64,000 bases of DNA, taken from Bin52 sp965213935 (GTDB lineage Bacteria; Pseudomonadota; Alphaproteobacteria; Thalassobaculales; Thalassobaculaceae). Made by a program: the position numbers and the translations under genes. A model generated the notes under the pieces. It was not told the origin of the DNA. It saw only the letters and a list, made by a program, of their open reading frames with translations, and ran no database searches. Positions 43,689 to 53,060 of this stretch are shown in pieces. How positions within the stretch are numbered: position 1 is the stretch's first letter; each line of letters begins with the position of its first letter. The DNA lies in assembly GCA_965213935.1 (NCBI GenBank), contig CBDCAO010000012.1:496001-560000 (forward strand). Reading direction: 5' to 3'.

Positions 43689-44230
43689 TCAGGCGCGTCC
43701 CTCGACAAGGTCGCGATCCGTGACAGGCTTCAACCCGAGGCCGATACTCAGGAGCCTGTCGAAGGAGGTCGCCCTGTGTCGCCTCCGGTTCCACCGGAAC
43801 ACGAACTCGTCCAGGTCTTTCTGGAAGTGCTTCCTGCGCAGGCCGTGGCAGACGCCCATGGCCCTTCGCTTCAGGTTCGAGAACACCCGATGGGCCCACT
43901 CCAGAACCGTGTGCGCCTCCTGGTCACCGATCACCCTGGCGTCGTGCGGGTTTTCGGGCAGACCGGAGTATCCACCCCGGCCGTCGGTGAAGACCTGTGC
44001 CCCTGGTGCACATCCGACAGACGGCCCACGGCGTCGGTCAGTTCGGGAAACAACTCGCCTTGAAATCGGCACCCCAGGTCGGATGCACTCTCGAACAAGG
44101 GCATCGGGGAGACTGCCTTTCGTCAGGATGTTGTGGCTGTCACAACTCCAACAGACCACTGGGCGGTCCCCGTGTTCCCACTTTTTCCGAAAATCGCCCC
44201 TGTTCAGGGCCCCGAAATCGTGTGAGCCCC
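43689..44230 (-). pseudogene. IS1595-family transposase remnant
   Basis: The frame from 44159 to 43689 gives QVFTDGRGGYSGLPE, EAHTVLEWAHRVFSNLKRRAMGVCHGLRRKHFQ and LDEFVFRWNRRRHR, the C-terminal catalytic half of IS1595 (ISPna2/ISSod11-like) transposases: the D in TDG, the conserved HxVFSNLKRW-like segment and the HGLRRKHxQxYLDEFVFRxNRR tail. The N-terminal half is missing or frame-shifted. The remnant's right boundary meets a helicase fragment at about 44231, so insertion of the full element probably broke that gene. Confidence 0.75.
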
Positions 44231-44494
44231 CTATTTTGCAAGATGCTCACCACACTTGAGCCGGAACACTTTCGCGCACTCCGCATCGAGCGTGCCGTCG
44301 GCGACCAGATCGTCGATGTATCCGCCGGTCTCGAAGTTCGGATTGAGCCGGATGAGCGGGGCGGGCCAGAAATGACCAGCGGCGTAGGCCGCATCGACTT
44401 CGCGGGAGATGTCCTCGGCGCGGATCCTGGCGAAACTTCGGGAAAACCGCTCGTACTCGGCGACGAATTCATCACGGAAGGCGAATACGTCCAT
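44231..44494 (-). pseudogene. N-terminal fragment of a large DEAD/DEAH-type helicase
   Basis: The 87-residue fragment, from the ATG at 44494, reads MDVFAFRDEFVAEYERFSRSF, then EVDAAYAAGHFWPAPLIRLNPNFETGG and DDLVADGTLDAECAKVFRLK. I recognise this as the start of large DEAD/DEAH helicases of defence islands (often with a DUF1998-like C-terminus), which begin MDVFxxRDxxxxxYxxxxxSF and continue WPxPLIxLNPxF. It ends abruptly with a stop exactly where the IS1595 remnant begins. The ATG overlaps the AbiEii stop, so it was once translated with it. Confidence 0.5.
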
Positions 44495-45514
44495 CAGCGA
44501 CTCCTCGACCCCGCAGCGTTGGCGCGCGCCTCGATCGCGGTGCACCGCTCCATAAGCGCATCGAACGGTTCGGCATCGAGCAGCATGCCATCGGCCAGCA
44601 TCCGCGCGTAGTCATCGGTGAGTACGGCAAGCGCAGCGCCGGCCGGCACGAGATGCAGGTCGCCGGATACCGCTGCTTCGTAATCAATTCGCGTGCCGCT
44701 CGCGTCGTTTTCGGAAAAGAACATCGCCTTGTGGCGGGCGACCGAGAGCGCGAGCGAGCGGTCGGCCAATGCGCGCCCGGCAACGCCGGCCTCGTCGAGA
44801 CGCGCGAGATCATGCCAGTGCCGGGACAGCCGCTCGCCACGCCGCCGCTCCTGGCGACAGAAGACGTGGATCGCGCCTTTTCCCAGAAGGCCCGCTCGGC
44901 CAGCATGACAGCGGGACTCGCCGTGGGAAACGCCAGACCGGGCAGATGCGCCGCTGCGTCGCAAACGACTGGGTGACTTGTGTGCGGTTCGCCCGTGGAG
45001 CGCGCACCGAACTCGACCATGACCTCCGGGCGCACCAGACCGGTCTGCTCGAACAGCGGCTCGAAGCCGACGAAAAGGCGGTCCCCGTCAACCCGGAATG
45101 CTGCGGTGAACCCAGCGCGCCCGAGCCCGGCCTCGACGACCGGGTGCGCCTGATCCCGAACCCACTCGGTCAGGCGGGGGCGGATCGCGTCCAACGCTTC
45201 TCCTGGCTCCGGGTCGGGGGAAACGCCTCGTCGCCGGCGCCGGAAACCAGATCCGGCGCAACGGCACGGATGTCGTAGGTGATGTCAACATCTTCGGAGA
45301 AACGCCGGATCGCGCACCATACCTTGGACAGCGAAGTGCCGCCCTTGAAAGTCAGGTGCTGGGCGAAAGGGCCGTCGAAGAGAACACCGGGCGTCGCAAC
45401 GACCCAGATGTCCTTCTCCAGAAGGTGCGCCTTGTGATTGCCGCCGCGCTCCACCACCTGCAAAGCATCGTGCTGATCGTCGGCCGAAAGGTCCTGATAC
45501 CGTGCCTCAGCCAT
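44494..45514 (-). pseudogene. AbiEii-type nucleotidyltransferase toxin, two frameshifts
   Basis: Three frames in order give one protein. From 45514: MAEARYQDLSADDQ and HLTFKGGTSLSKVW, then RFSEDVDITYDIR with the GGTSLSK and DxD nucleotidyltransferase motifs. A frame slip near 45195 leads to PVVEAGLGRAGF and LPGLAFPTASPAVMLAERAFWEKA, and another near 44880 leads to IHVFCRQERRRGERLSRHWHDLARL and a normal C-terminus ending near 44494. Both slips equal one lost base. The intact protein would be an abortive-infection toxin that transfers nucleotides. The upstream antitoxin remains open. Confidence 0.75.
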
Positions 45515-46103
45515 GCGAGAGGCGGGTGCTCACCGATTGCGCCATCCAGTTCGGCATGGTGGCTCGTGCGGCCGAAAGTTCGTCGCGGTCCTCGTCGCGA
45601 AGCGTCGGCAGGACCGCTTCCAGCCCATCCTCGACCTCTTCCGGACCGAGCCATGCCAGGGCACGGATGACATCGCCGGCCTTGCGATGCGGGGCCGCGA
45701 GCTGCCAGCGCGGCGCGTGTCGCAGTTCCACGACGGACGATCCGAAGTGGAGACGGCGGTTGGAGCCGGAAGTCAGGTAGACCGCGCGGACCGGGTTCTG
45801 CGTCGTCAGACCGAGTCGGTTGGCCGCCGCACCTCCGCAGGGCACGATGGTTTCGCCCCAGAGTGCGGACAGCGCGGCGAGGGCCTTGCCAAGACGGGGC
45901 GCCCGGAGCCCGAATCGGGTTTCGACGGGACGCATGTAGACGTCCTGGCAGACGCGCATCAGCTCACCCGAGCGGGCCAGGCGCGACAATGCCTGGTCGA
46001 TCGCCGCCCGGTGGCCGAGGTGAAGCAGGGCGCCTGGACATAACGGCGTGGCCTCCGGAAGAGCCTGAGCGTACTCCATGATGCGCTTGGGAAGGCCTCG
46101 CAT
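45507..46103 (-). CDS. AbiEi-like (DUF6088 type) antitoxin
   Basis: A 198-residue protein: MRGLPKRIMEYAQALPEATPLCPGAL (winged-helix N-terminus), then AAIDQALSRLARSGELMRVCQDVYMRPVETRFG, GETIVPCGGAAANRLGLTTQ and a C-terminal helical region, as in AbiEi/DUF6088 transcriptional autorepressors. AGGAG nine bases before the ATG at 46103 decides the start over ATG 46124. Its stop overlaps the toxin start by 8 bp. With the toxin frameshifted, it is an orphan antitoxin. Confidence 0.8.
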   Translation of the reverse strand: MRGLPKRIMEYAQALPEATPLCPGALLHLGHRAAIDQALSRLARSGELMRVCQDVYMRPVETRFGLRAPRLGKALAALSALWGETIVPCGGAAANRLGLTTQNPVRAVYLTSGSNRRLHFGSSVVELRHAPRWQLAAPHRKAGDVIRALAWLGPEEVEDGLEAVLPTLRDEDRDELSAARATMPNWMAQSVSTRLSHG

Positions 46104-46275
46104 CGGTCGATATCTCCTGTTCATTTGTCAGAAATCTAATGGCAATACTGTCGCGTTACAACGCTTGGAGCTTCGTGTTCGCGTGGTGTAGCGGCCATCG
46201 CGACGATGTGTTTGGAGCACAGCCAGGAGTCTTGGGCGGGGCTGACATGGCGACCTGAATGGGCCGGCCCGATAA

Positions 46276-46566
46276 TCAGGCGTCCGGATTAAGCACGATG
46301 GTCGAGATGAAGGCGCGGATTTCCTGGACCTCCTGCTCCCGGCTGTCCGCGATCAAGCCACGCGCGAGGGTCTGGGCGGCGAACCGCGATGCGCGCGCGA
46401 CCCGGATCTCCGTCTCACTCCCTGGCCATCCCCGTCGATCAAGGGCTTCGATTGCGAGCTCGACGACGAGCTGGCTGGCCGCGAGGGCGGTTCCCTGCTC
46501 TTGTTCCCGATTCCCGTCACAAGTGTGGTCTGTTCGGATCGAATTCGCCACGAAATCCCACACCAT
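46276..46566 (-). CDS. hypothetical protein
   Basis: A 96-codon frame with a run of helix-forming residues (LVVELAIEALDRRG, ASRFAAQTLARGLIADSREQEVQEIRAFI). I do not recognise a family. It follows the AbiE-like locus on the same strand and could be a decayed defence or mobile gene. It is kept only because codon use looks coding-like. Confidence 0.25.
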   Translation of the reverse strand: MVWDFVANSIRTDHTCDGNREQEQGTALAASQLVVELAIEALDRRGWPGSETEIRVARASRFAAQTLARGLIADSREQEVQEIRAFISTIVLNPDA

Positions 46567-46656
46567 CCGGATCGCAAGTACGGCATACCACGAGCGGCGC
46601 GACAGGCGAGAGAAACGCCGTCCGGCGACGTGCCCCCATCAGATTGTGCAACCGCC

Positions 46657-46678
46657 CGTGCCACCGATCGGTGGCACG
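46657..46678. repeat. 22-bp perfect palindrome
   Basis: The core GTGCCACCGATCGGTGGCAC (46658-46677) is its own reverse complement, and one more base pair extends it on each side (C...G). There is no spacer beyond GATC. It lies in a gene-poor stretch between the AbiE-like locus and the transporter gene. It could be an operator for a dimeric regulator or a mobile-element end. Confidence 0.6.
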
Positions 46679-46992
46679 CAGGAGATTCCCTGGACACCAG
46701 CGAACAAGGTCTTCACCGGCATGGAGCCAACCGTCTTCGATTTTGTTGTACCACCAGCCGTCACCATGACTGGTTCCGTTCATGTGGTCCGGGTCATCTG
46801 CACGCCCAAGGCACAGGCTCGAAACACGACCGATCCATCGGGGCACCCCGGATGCGGCGTCCGGTTCGCCGGTCCCGCCTGCGGCCTGCCGACCCGCCGC
46901 GCGGTGGCCACGGCCGGTCCGGGATGATATTCCCGACCTGTCAGGCAGACGGGGTGCCGGTACTGCTGTGCACCTGATCAGGGGGTAGTGGC

Positions 46993-48156
46993 GTGCGGGA
47001 CAGGGGCGAGCGTTTCCGGGTTTCGATCGGGGAGCTGAACGGAGCGCTGGGTGACCTCGGGACCCTCCTGCCGCTGATGCTGGGCGCGATCTTCGTCGCG
47101 GGTCTCGCCCCTGTGCCGGTCGTACTTGGTTTCGCCGCCTTCTACCTCGCCACCGCCGTCGTGTATCGGCTGCCGGTCCCGGTCCAGCCGATGAAGGCGG
47201 TGGCCGCGGTGCTGCTGACCACCGGGGCGACAGCTCCGGAAGTCGCGGCCGCGGGCGTTCTGCTCGGCGTCGCCCTTCTCGTTCTCGGTGCAACCGGATG
47301 GATCGGGTGGCTGGCCCGGGTCATCCCGAAACCGGTGCTGGCCGGATTGCAGGTCGGTCTCGGCATCACGCTTGCGTTGATGAGCCTGGAACTGATGGGA
47401 ACGTCGCCGCCGGTTGCCATTGCGGCCCTGCTGATCCTCTCGGCCGTCCTCGTCGCTCCCTGGCTGCCGGCAGCCCTGCTCGCGCTGGTGGCAGCGACCG
47501 TGCTTGCCCGGTTCCTGGAGGTCCCGGGCCTTTCTCCCGCCGCCTGGCCTGACCTGTTTGGCCTGCCTGTGGACATCATTCCCTCGCTCGACGAGATCAA
47601 GCGTTCACTGACGGTGCTCGCGCTGCCGCAGCTCTCGCTCACGATCACAAACGCGATCCTCCTGACCGCACTGGTCGCCGGTGACCGGTTCGGCGAACGC
47701 GCCGCCCACGTCACGCCGGCCCGGCTGGCATGCACCAGTGGAATTGCCAACCTGCTTCTTGCTCCTCTCGGCGCCCTGCCGATGTGCCATGGAGCCGGTG
47801 GCCTCGCCGCCCACTACCGGTTCGGGGCCCGCAGCGGAACCGCTCCACTGCTCCTCGGCCTCGCCCTGGCCGCGGTCGCGCTGGCACCGTCGGGCCTTGC
47901 CCTGGTTGCCATGATTCCGGCAGCCGGCCTGGGAGCACTGCTGCTGGTTGCGGCGGGCGAACTTGCCCTTGGCCGGCGCCTGCTCGGCAGTCCGCCGTCT
48001 CACTGGCCGGTCATCGCGGTCACCGCGGGAGTGACCGTCTGGACCGACCCGTTCCAGGGTCTGCTCGCAGGTGCAGCCGCGTTCCTGCTCGCCCTCCTGG
48101 CGGAGAAGGGCGCGCGGCAGGTGCGCGAACTGCGCCATTCCGGGGCGAGGCGCTGA
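46993..48156 (+). CDS. molybdate/sulfate transporter (MOT1-like)
   Basis: A 387-residue polytopic inner-membrane protein with about ten hydrophobic segments. The MOT1-type signatures ELNGALGDLGTLLPLMLGAI (near residue 13) and VPVQPMKAVAAVLLTTGA are clear, and a second half-repeat PQLSLTITNAILLTALVAGDRFGERAAHVTPARLACTSG (key residues PQLPLTxxNAI-like and TPxRL) matches. Imports molybdate or sulfate. The GTG start is preceded by a GGGGG-type RBS. Convergent with the dehydrogenase gene downstream. Confidence 0.92.
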   Translation: MRDRGERFRVSIGELNGALGDLGTLLPLMLGAIFVAGLAPVPVVLGFAAFYLATAVVYRLPVPVQPMKAVAAVLLTTGATAPEVAAAGVLLGVALLVLGATGWIGWLARVIPKPVLAGLQVGLGITLALMSLELMGTSPPVAIAALLILSAVLVAPWLPAALLALVAATVLARFLEVPGLSPAAWPDLFGLPVDIIPSLDEIKRSLTVLALPQLSLTITNAILLTALVAGDRFGERAAHVTPARLACTSGIANLLLAPLGALPMCHGAGGLAAHYRFGARSGTAPLLLGLALAAVALAPSGLALVAMIPAAGLGALLLVAAGELALGRRLLGSPPSHWPVIAVTAGVTVWTDPFQGLLAGAAAFLLALLAEKGARQVRELRHSGARR

Positions 48157-48166
48157 CACGGACCGA

Positions 48167-49288
48167 TCAGCCGGCGGCCCGTTCGAACGCCTCGATCGTC
48201 TCCAGGTCCACCCCGGCGTCGCGTGCCGTCGCCGCCAGGTCGGCACCGACCTCCGGTGGCAGCGGGAGACCGTCGTTGCTGCGCCGTGCCAGCGTGCGGC
48301 GCTCGGGCTCGCCCGGGATCAGGACTTCGCCCCCCGGCTCGACCGGGCGGGACGACTTCAGAAACGCGACGTAGGAGCGGACCTCGGCCAGGAACGGATC
48401 GGTTCCGACCAGGGCTTCGGGCGAAAGATAGAGCGAGAACATCCCGTTGCACGATCGCCGCCGCGGCTGGTCCAGCGCTCCGGTACACCCCGATCCGGTC
48501 AGCGCGCCAGCCATGACCTCCATCAGGAAATTCAGCCCCGATCCCTTGTGCTCGCCGAAGGTTCGCAGGGCGCCCGGGCCACGTGACGGGTCGGGATAGT
48601 CCCCCTCGGCCACCGGGCCGTAGAGGTGTCGCGGATCGCCGGACACCTCGCCGGCACCGGAAACCATCGCGTCGCCGGGCAGCGGCTTGCCACCCTTCAG
48701 CGCGACCAGTGCCTTGCCCTCGGCCACCACCGAAGTGGCCATGTCGAGAATGATAGGCTCCTCGTCCCCTGACCCGGGAACCCCGGCACAGAACGGCGAG
48801 GTGCTCATTCGCCGGTCGATGCCGCCGAACGGCGCAACCAGCAGGCTGCCGCGGACATTGACCATGTGAATCGACACCAGGCCAGCTGCCGCCGCCCGCT
48901 CCGCCCAGTCGCCGATTCGCCCGAGATGGCCCGAGTTCCTGAGCGCCGTCACCGCCACTCCGTGGCGCGACGCTGCCTCGATACCGATGTCGACCGCCTG
49001 CTCGCCCACCGACTGGCCGAACCCGTAGCGCCCGTCAATCAGCAGGACAACCCCGTTTCCTCCGGTGACCTCGACGGTGACGTCCGGAACCAGCAGCCCG
49101 TCCCTGAGCATCCGGGCATAGCGCGGAACCCGCACCACGCCGTGACTGTCGTGGCCGCGCAGGTTGGCACCGACCAGCCTCGAGGCAATCCGGCCGGCTT
49201 CCGCGGCAGAACAGCCAAGCGCGGCGAAGACCCCGACGACCAGGGCTGCGAGCGGGCCCTGACCGACAAGGATGGCAGGGCCATTCAT
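48167..49288 (-). CDS. malate/L-lactate dehydrogenase family oxidoreductase
   Basis: The 373-residue protein of the YlbC/YiaK-type NAD(P)-dependent dehydrogenases: LVGANLRGHDSHGVVRVPRYARML holds the catalytic His-Asp pair, RNSGHLGRIGDWAERAAAAGLVSIHMVN and the C-terminal GEHKGSGLNFLMEVMAGALTGSG are family motifs. Reduces 2-keto acids. It ends a minus-strand operon with the aldolase, the 2-hydroxyacid dehydrogenase and RraA. Start M after CxxA-type RAS chosen at 49288. Confidence 0.92.
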   Translation of the reverse strand: MNGPAILVGQGPLAALVVGVFAALGCSAAEAGRIASRLVGANLRGHDSHGVVRVPRYARMLRDGLLVPDVTVEVTGGNGVVLLIDGRYGFGQSVGEQAVDIGIEAASRHGVAVTALRNSGHLGRIGDWAERAAAAGLVSIHMVNVRGSLLVAPFGGIDRRMSTSPFCAGVPGSGDEEPIILDMATSVVAEGKALVALKGGKPLPGDAMVSGAGEVSGDPRHLYGPVAEGDYPDPSRGPGALRTFGEHKGSGLNFLMEVMAGALTGSGCTGALDQPRRRSCNGMFSLYLSPEALVGTDPFLAEVRSYVAFLKSSRPVEPGGEVLIPGEPERRTLARRSNDGLPLPPEVGADLAATARDAGVDLETIEAFERAAG

Positions 49289-49304
49289 GGAAGCGCGACC
49301 CCGG

Positions 49305-50057
49305 TCAGGCGCGCACCTCTGCCACCTGCGCGGAGACCGCCGCGGTGAGCAGGCGCACATCATTGGAAAGTGTCGCGAAATCAAATCCGGTCGCGAACAT
49401 CTGCCTGATGTAGTCGGACGTCGCGCAATGCAGTCCTGCCTTGATGCCGGCGGCCTGGGCGACCTCGCGGACGTGCTGGATCGCGTCGTAGACCTTGCCC
49501 GGCTTGCGGTCGAGCCCGGGCTGCTCGCCCATGGTTATGGACAGGTCGCTGGGCCCCACGTAGATCCCGGTCAACCCGGGAGTGGCACAGATCTCGGCTA
49601 CGTTGTTGACTGCCTGTTCGGTCTCCACCATCGCCATGGAGACGATCTGGGAATTGGCCTGGTTGTGGTAGTCGGCGTGGATCACGCCCGCGCGTACAGG
49701 TCCCGAGCTGCGGTAGCCGTCCGGCGCATAGCGGGTCGCCCCCACGAAGGCCTCCGCATCGGCGCGGGTGTTGACCATCGGACAGATGATCCCCATGGCG
49801 CCGGCGTCGAGCAGTTTCTGGATGATGCCGGGCTCGAGCCACGGCACCCGGCACAGGATGGTGGCGCCGCTCGCCGCCATGGCCTGCATCATCGGCACCG
49901 CCGCGGTGTAGTCGACCAGGCCATGCTGCAGGTCGATGGTGATCGAGTCGAAGTTCTGCATGGACATCAGTTCGGCGGAGAAGCTGGACGGAATGCCGAG
50001 CCAGCCGTTGAGCGCCGGTTTACCGGCATTCCAGGTGTCGCGAAGACGGTTCTGCAT
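49305..50057 (-). CDS. HpcH/HpaI-type aldolase
   Basis: A 250-residue class II pyruvate-type aldolase: FDSITIDLQHGLVDYTAAVPMMQAM (substrate/metal site), CRVPWLEPGIIQKLLDAGAMGIICPMVNT (Arg, and Glu region), then GIYVGPSDLSITMG. It cleaves or forms 2-keto-4-hydroxy acids to pyruvate plus an aldehyde. Operon partner of the 2-hydroxyacid dehydrogenase upstream (29 bp gap). Confidence 0.93.
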   Translation of the reverse strand: MQNRLRDTWNAGKPALNGWLGIPSSFSAELMSMQNFDSITIDLQHGLVDYTAAVPMMQAMAASGATILCRVPWLEPGIIQKLLDAGAMGIICPMVNTRADAEAFVGATRYAPDGYRSSGPVRAGVIHADYHNQANSQIVSMAMVETEQAVNNVAEICATPGLTGIYVGPSDLSITMGEQPGLDRKPGKVYDAIQHVREVAQAAGIKAGLHCATSDYIRQMFATGFDFATLSNDVRLLTAAVSAQVAEVRA

Positions 50058-50086
50058 GGAGAAACTCCCGGGGTCAGGTTGTGCAG

Positions 50087-51073
50087 TCAGGATTGGAGAA
50101 TGTGGCGGTTGACAACGCAGTCGGGATCGGGCCGGCCATCGAAGACGCGAAGGACGTTGTCGACGGCCTGGGTCGACATGCGCCGCATCGACTCGACGGT
50201 CACACCGGCGATGTGCGGGCTGAACAGCACGTTGTCGAGGCCGAACAGCGGATGGTCCGCGGGCGACGGTTCGGCGGCAAGCACATCCAGTCCCGCCGAC
50301 CGGATCTGCCCGCTGGTCAACGCCTCGTACAGTGCCGCCTCGTCAATGATGCCGCCGCGTGCGCAATTGACGATGACGGCAGAGGGCTTCATGGCCCGGA
50401 ACTGCCCGGCCCCGAACATTCCGGTGGTTTCCGGCGTCTTCATGCAGTGGATCGCAACGGCGTCCATGTCGCCGAGGACGGCGGCGCAGTCCGGCACCGG
50501 CGTCGCGCCGTGCGCCCGGATCACCTCGTCATCGACATAGGGGTCGCAGGCATAGACCTCCATGTCGAAGCCAAGGGCGCGTTTCGCAACCCGGCTGCCA
50601 GTGCGCCCGAAACCGACGATCAGAAGGTTCTTGCCCTCCAGATCGAACCCCCGGACCGGATACCGGCCGGCCCAGTCGGCGGTGCGGGTGACCGGGTCGT
50701 AGTAGGCAAGTTCCTTCGCCAGGGCGAGGAGGAGCGCCATGGACTGTTCGGCGACGGAGACCATGTTTGAGTGGATCGAGATGCACAGCGGGATGCGCCG
50801 TTCGTTCAATGCATCGAGATCGACCGAGTCGTAGCCCACTCCGTGACGGGAGACCACCAGCAGGTCCGGTGCCGCCTCGATGATACGCCTGGTGATCCGG
50901 GCGGCTCGGACTGTCATGGCATGAACGCCTGCGGCCGCGCGGGCGATCTCGTCCTCGTCAAGCGAGGCACACTGGACGACCTCGATGTCGTCACGTGCCG
51001 CGAGCATGGCCATTCCGGCGGGGTCCAGGGACTGGATGACCAGAACCCGCTTGGTGTTGGGGAATGCCGTCAT
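50087..51073 (-). CDS. D-isomer-specific 2-hydroxyacid dehydrogenase
   Basis: A 328-residue NAD-dependent enzyme. The Rossmann loop LLIVGFGRTGSRVAKRALGFDMEVYACDPY (GxGxxG, Asp) is at about residue 152; the active-site Arg and Glu are in NCARGGIIDEAALYEALTSG and the His in SPHIAGVT. Acts on 2-hydroxy acids such as a glycerate or phosphoglycerate. Gap of 10 bp to RraA upstream. Confidence 0.93.
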   Translation of the reverse strand: MTAFPNTKRVLVIQSLDPAGMAMLAARDDIEVVQCASLDEDEIARAAAGVHAMTVRAARITRRIIEAAPDLLVVSRHGVGYDSVDLDALNERRIPLCISIHSNMVSVAEQSMALLLALAKELAYYDPVTRTADWAGRYPVRGFDLEGKNLLIVGFGRTGSRVAKRALGFDMEVYACDPYVDDEVIRAHGATPVPDCAAVLGDMDAVAIHCMKTPETTGMFGAGQFRAMKPSAVIVNCARGGIIDEAALYEALTSGQIRSAGLDVLAAEPSPADHPLFGLDNVLFSPHIAGVTVESMRRMSTQAVDNVLRVFDGRPDPDCVVNRHILQS

Positions 51074-51083
51074 GTGGGTGCGA

Positions 51084-51791
51084 TCAGTGGATCTCGGCCG
51101 AATCCGCCATGGCCTGGCGCAGGATGTCGGCGTTGAAGCCCGGAGCGCGCGCCGCTGCGAGGATCACCGCCTCGCGACGCGTCATCACGTCGATGGCACC
51201 GGGAAGTTCCCTGACGCAGGCGGCCGGCACCACCACGGCGCCGTGCCGGTCGGCGTGGATGATGTCGTCGGGACGCACTGCCATTCCGAAGATGTTGACC
51301 TCGCACTCGATCGCGACCAGATGCACCCACGCATGGCTCGGAGCGACCTTGCCGCCGAGCAGCTGGAATCCGGGAGCACAGGCGTCGATGTCGCGGAACG
51401 ACCCGTTGGTCACCACGCCGAGGCATCCGAGACCCTGGTGGATCGCGGTGTTGACCTCGCCCCAGAACGCGCCGAAACCGGGCACCGGATCGAGATCCTG
51501 GATGACGCTGATGGAAGGGGCCGGGTCCGCAGCAATGGATTCGTAGTAGGCGGCACGCATGTCGCGGACCTCCTCCGGCGTGCCTGCCGCCGGCGTGGCT
51601 GCACGGATCATCGCGGTGCGCGCATACCCGACGATGGGGGGCAACGCCGGATCGAAGCACTGCATGTGCTCGATGGTGAATCCCCGGGTTCGGTATTCGG
51701 AGCCCAGCAGTTCGAGCCCGTTGCAGATCGTGGGCGTGTCCCACTGCCGCAGTGCTTCCAGTTCCTGGGCGGTCACGGCTGTCTCGGCCAT
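51084..51791 (-). CDS. RraA/HMG-aldolase family protein
   Basis: A 235-residue protein of the class II 4-hydroxy-4-methyl-2-oxoglutarate aldolase/RraA fold: LRQWDTPTICNGLELLG, GCLGVVTNGSFRDIDACAPGFQLLGGKVAPSHAWVH (Gly-Asp/Arg-Asp motif), and NIFGMAVRPDDIIHADRHGAVVVP. First gene of the hydroxyacid operon, divergent from the serine hydrolase gene with 141 bp between. Likely an oxaloacetate decarboxylase or aldol-cleaving enzyme rather than a ribonuclease inhibitor. Confidence 0.93.
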   Translation of the reverse strand: MAETAVTAQELEALRQWDTPTICNGLELLGSEYRTRGFTIEHMQCFDPALPPIVGYARTAMIRAATPAAGTPEEVRDMRAAYYESIAADPAPSISVIQDLDPVPGFGAFWGEVNTAIHQGLGCLGVVTNGSFRDIDACAPGFQLLGGKVAPSHAWVHLVAIECEVNIFGMAVRPDDIIHADRHGAVVVPAACVRELPGAIDVMTRREAVILAAARAPGFNADILRQAMADSAEIH

Positions 51792-51932
51792 CAGTGCATT
51801 CTCCTTCCGACTGACGCACGCCGCACTATATACCCGGATCGTCCGGGTCCAATGACTGAAATCCGATGACGATGGCGCGCTGCTCGCCTATCGTGTCCGC
51901 CCGGGCAGCGAGCACCGTCACGGAGCCATGGC

Positions 51933-53060
51933 ATGACAGGATCCTATTGTCCCGACCCGGGGTCCGGATGGGAGAGACGCGAACCCGCCGACGCGGGGTT
52001 CGATCCCGCTGGCCTCGCTGCCGCGGTCGCCCATGCGCGCGAGCATGAATCCGTGCTCGACCGGGACATCCGCCGGGCGCTCGAGAACCGCGCCTTCGGC
52101 GAGCCGCCGCCGCTCGGCGACATCATCGGCCCGACACGACCGCGTGGCGCGCCACAGGGTCTGCTGCTTGCCGGCGGGCGGATCGTTGCCGAGTGGGGCG
52201 ACACCGCCAGGCCCGACATCACGTTTTCGGTCGCCAAGAGCCTGCTGTCGATCTGCGCCGGACTGCTGCACGACGACGGGCTGATCCCGGACTTCGACGC
52301 CCCGGTCCGGGACCTGGTCGACGACGGCGGGTTCGATCCGCCGCACAATCACCGGATCACCTGGCGCCACCTGCTGCAGCAGACCAGCGAGTGGGAGGGA
52401 ACGCTGTGGGACAAGCCGGACCTGGTCGATCGCAACCGTGATCTTTCGATAAGCCCGCAGGAAAACAGTGCCAAGGGCACGCACAGGGCACTGCAGGAGC
52501 CCGGCAGCTTCTGGGAATACAACGATGTCAGGGTGAATCGGCTGTCGCTGGCGCTGTTGCGGGTCGCGGGCCGGCCACTGCCGGAACTGTTCGCCGAGCG
52601 CATCATGGACCCGATCGGGGCCACGGACGACTGGGAGTGGCACGGCTACGAGAACTCGTGGGTCGAGGTTGCAGGTCGCAAGGTGCAGTCCGTCTCCGGT
52701 GGCTCGCACTGGGGCGGCGGGGTATTCATCGGGGCGCGGGACCAGGCACGGATCGGCCTGCTGATGCTGCGTGGCGGAGTGTGGAACGGACGGCGCCTGC
52801 TGTCGCGGTCCTACATCAACAAGGCGCTCGAACCGTCGCCGGCGAACCCGGACTATGGGTTCCTGTGGTGGCTGAACCGGTCTGGAACCCGGTTGCCCGG
52901 GGCCGGAACGAGCGGGTACTGCGCGTTCGGGTTCGGCTCCAACATCATCTGGGTCGAGCCGGATGCGGACCTGGTTGCCGTGATGCGCTGGATCGAGTCC
53001 GACGCCGTCGGCGGGTTCTGTTCCCGGGTCATGGATGCGCGCTCCGCCGACGATGGGTGA
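51933..53060 (+). CDS. beta-lactamase-fold serine hydrolase
   Basis: A 375-residue serine hydrolase (class C / esterase EstB type): SxxK motif FSVAKSLLSICAGLL (Ser about residue 103), second motif YNDVRVNRLSLALL (YxN) and a late HWGGGVF segment in place of KTG. No signal peptide, so it acts in the cytoplasm or is a peptidase-like esterase. The last 8 bases overlap the start of the kinase gene. Confidence 0.9.
   Translation: MTGSYCPDPGSGWERREPADAGFDPAGLAAAVAHAREHESVLDRDIRRALENRAFGEPPPLGDIIGPTRPRGAPQGLLLAGGRIVAEWGDTARPDITFSVAKSLLSICAGLLHDDGLIPDFDAPVRDLVDDGGFDPPHNHRITWRHLLQQTSEWEGTLWDKPDLVDRNRDLSISPQENSAKGTHRALQEPGSFWEYNDVRVNRLSLALLRVAGRPLPELFAERIMDPIGATDDWEWHGYENSWVEVAGRKVQSVSGGSHWGGGVFIGARDQARIGLLMLRGGVWNGRRLLSRSYINKALEPSPANPDYGFLWWLNRSGTRLPGAGTSGYCAFGFGSNIIWVEPDADLVAVMRWIESDAVGGFCSRVMDARSADDG

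Noticed and set aside
46190..46220. A tRNA-like stretch GTGTAGCGG near 46195
   Set aside because: No acceptor stem, anticodon loop or T-loop could be built around it.
46517..47293. Minus-strand frame of 258 codons before the transporter gene
   Set aside because: It runs antisense into the transporter gene and shows only Arg/Pro-rich composition; no motif.
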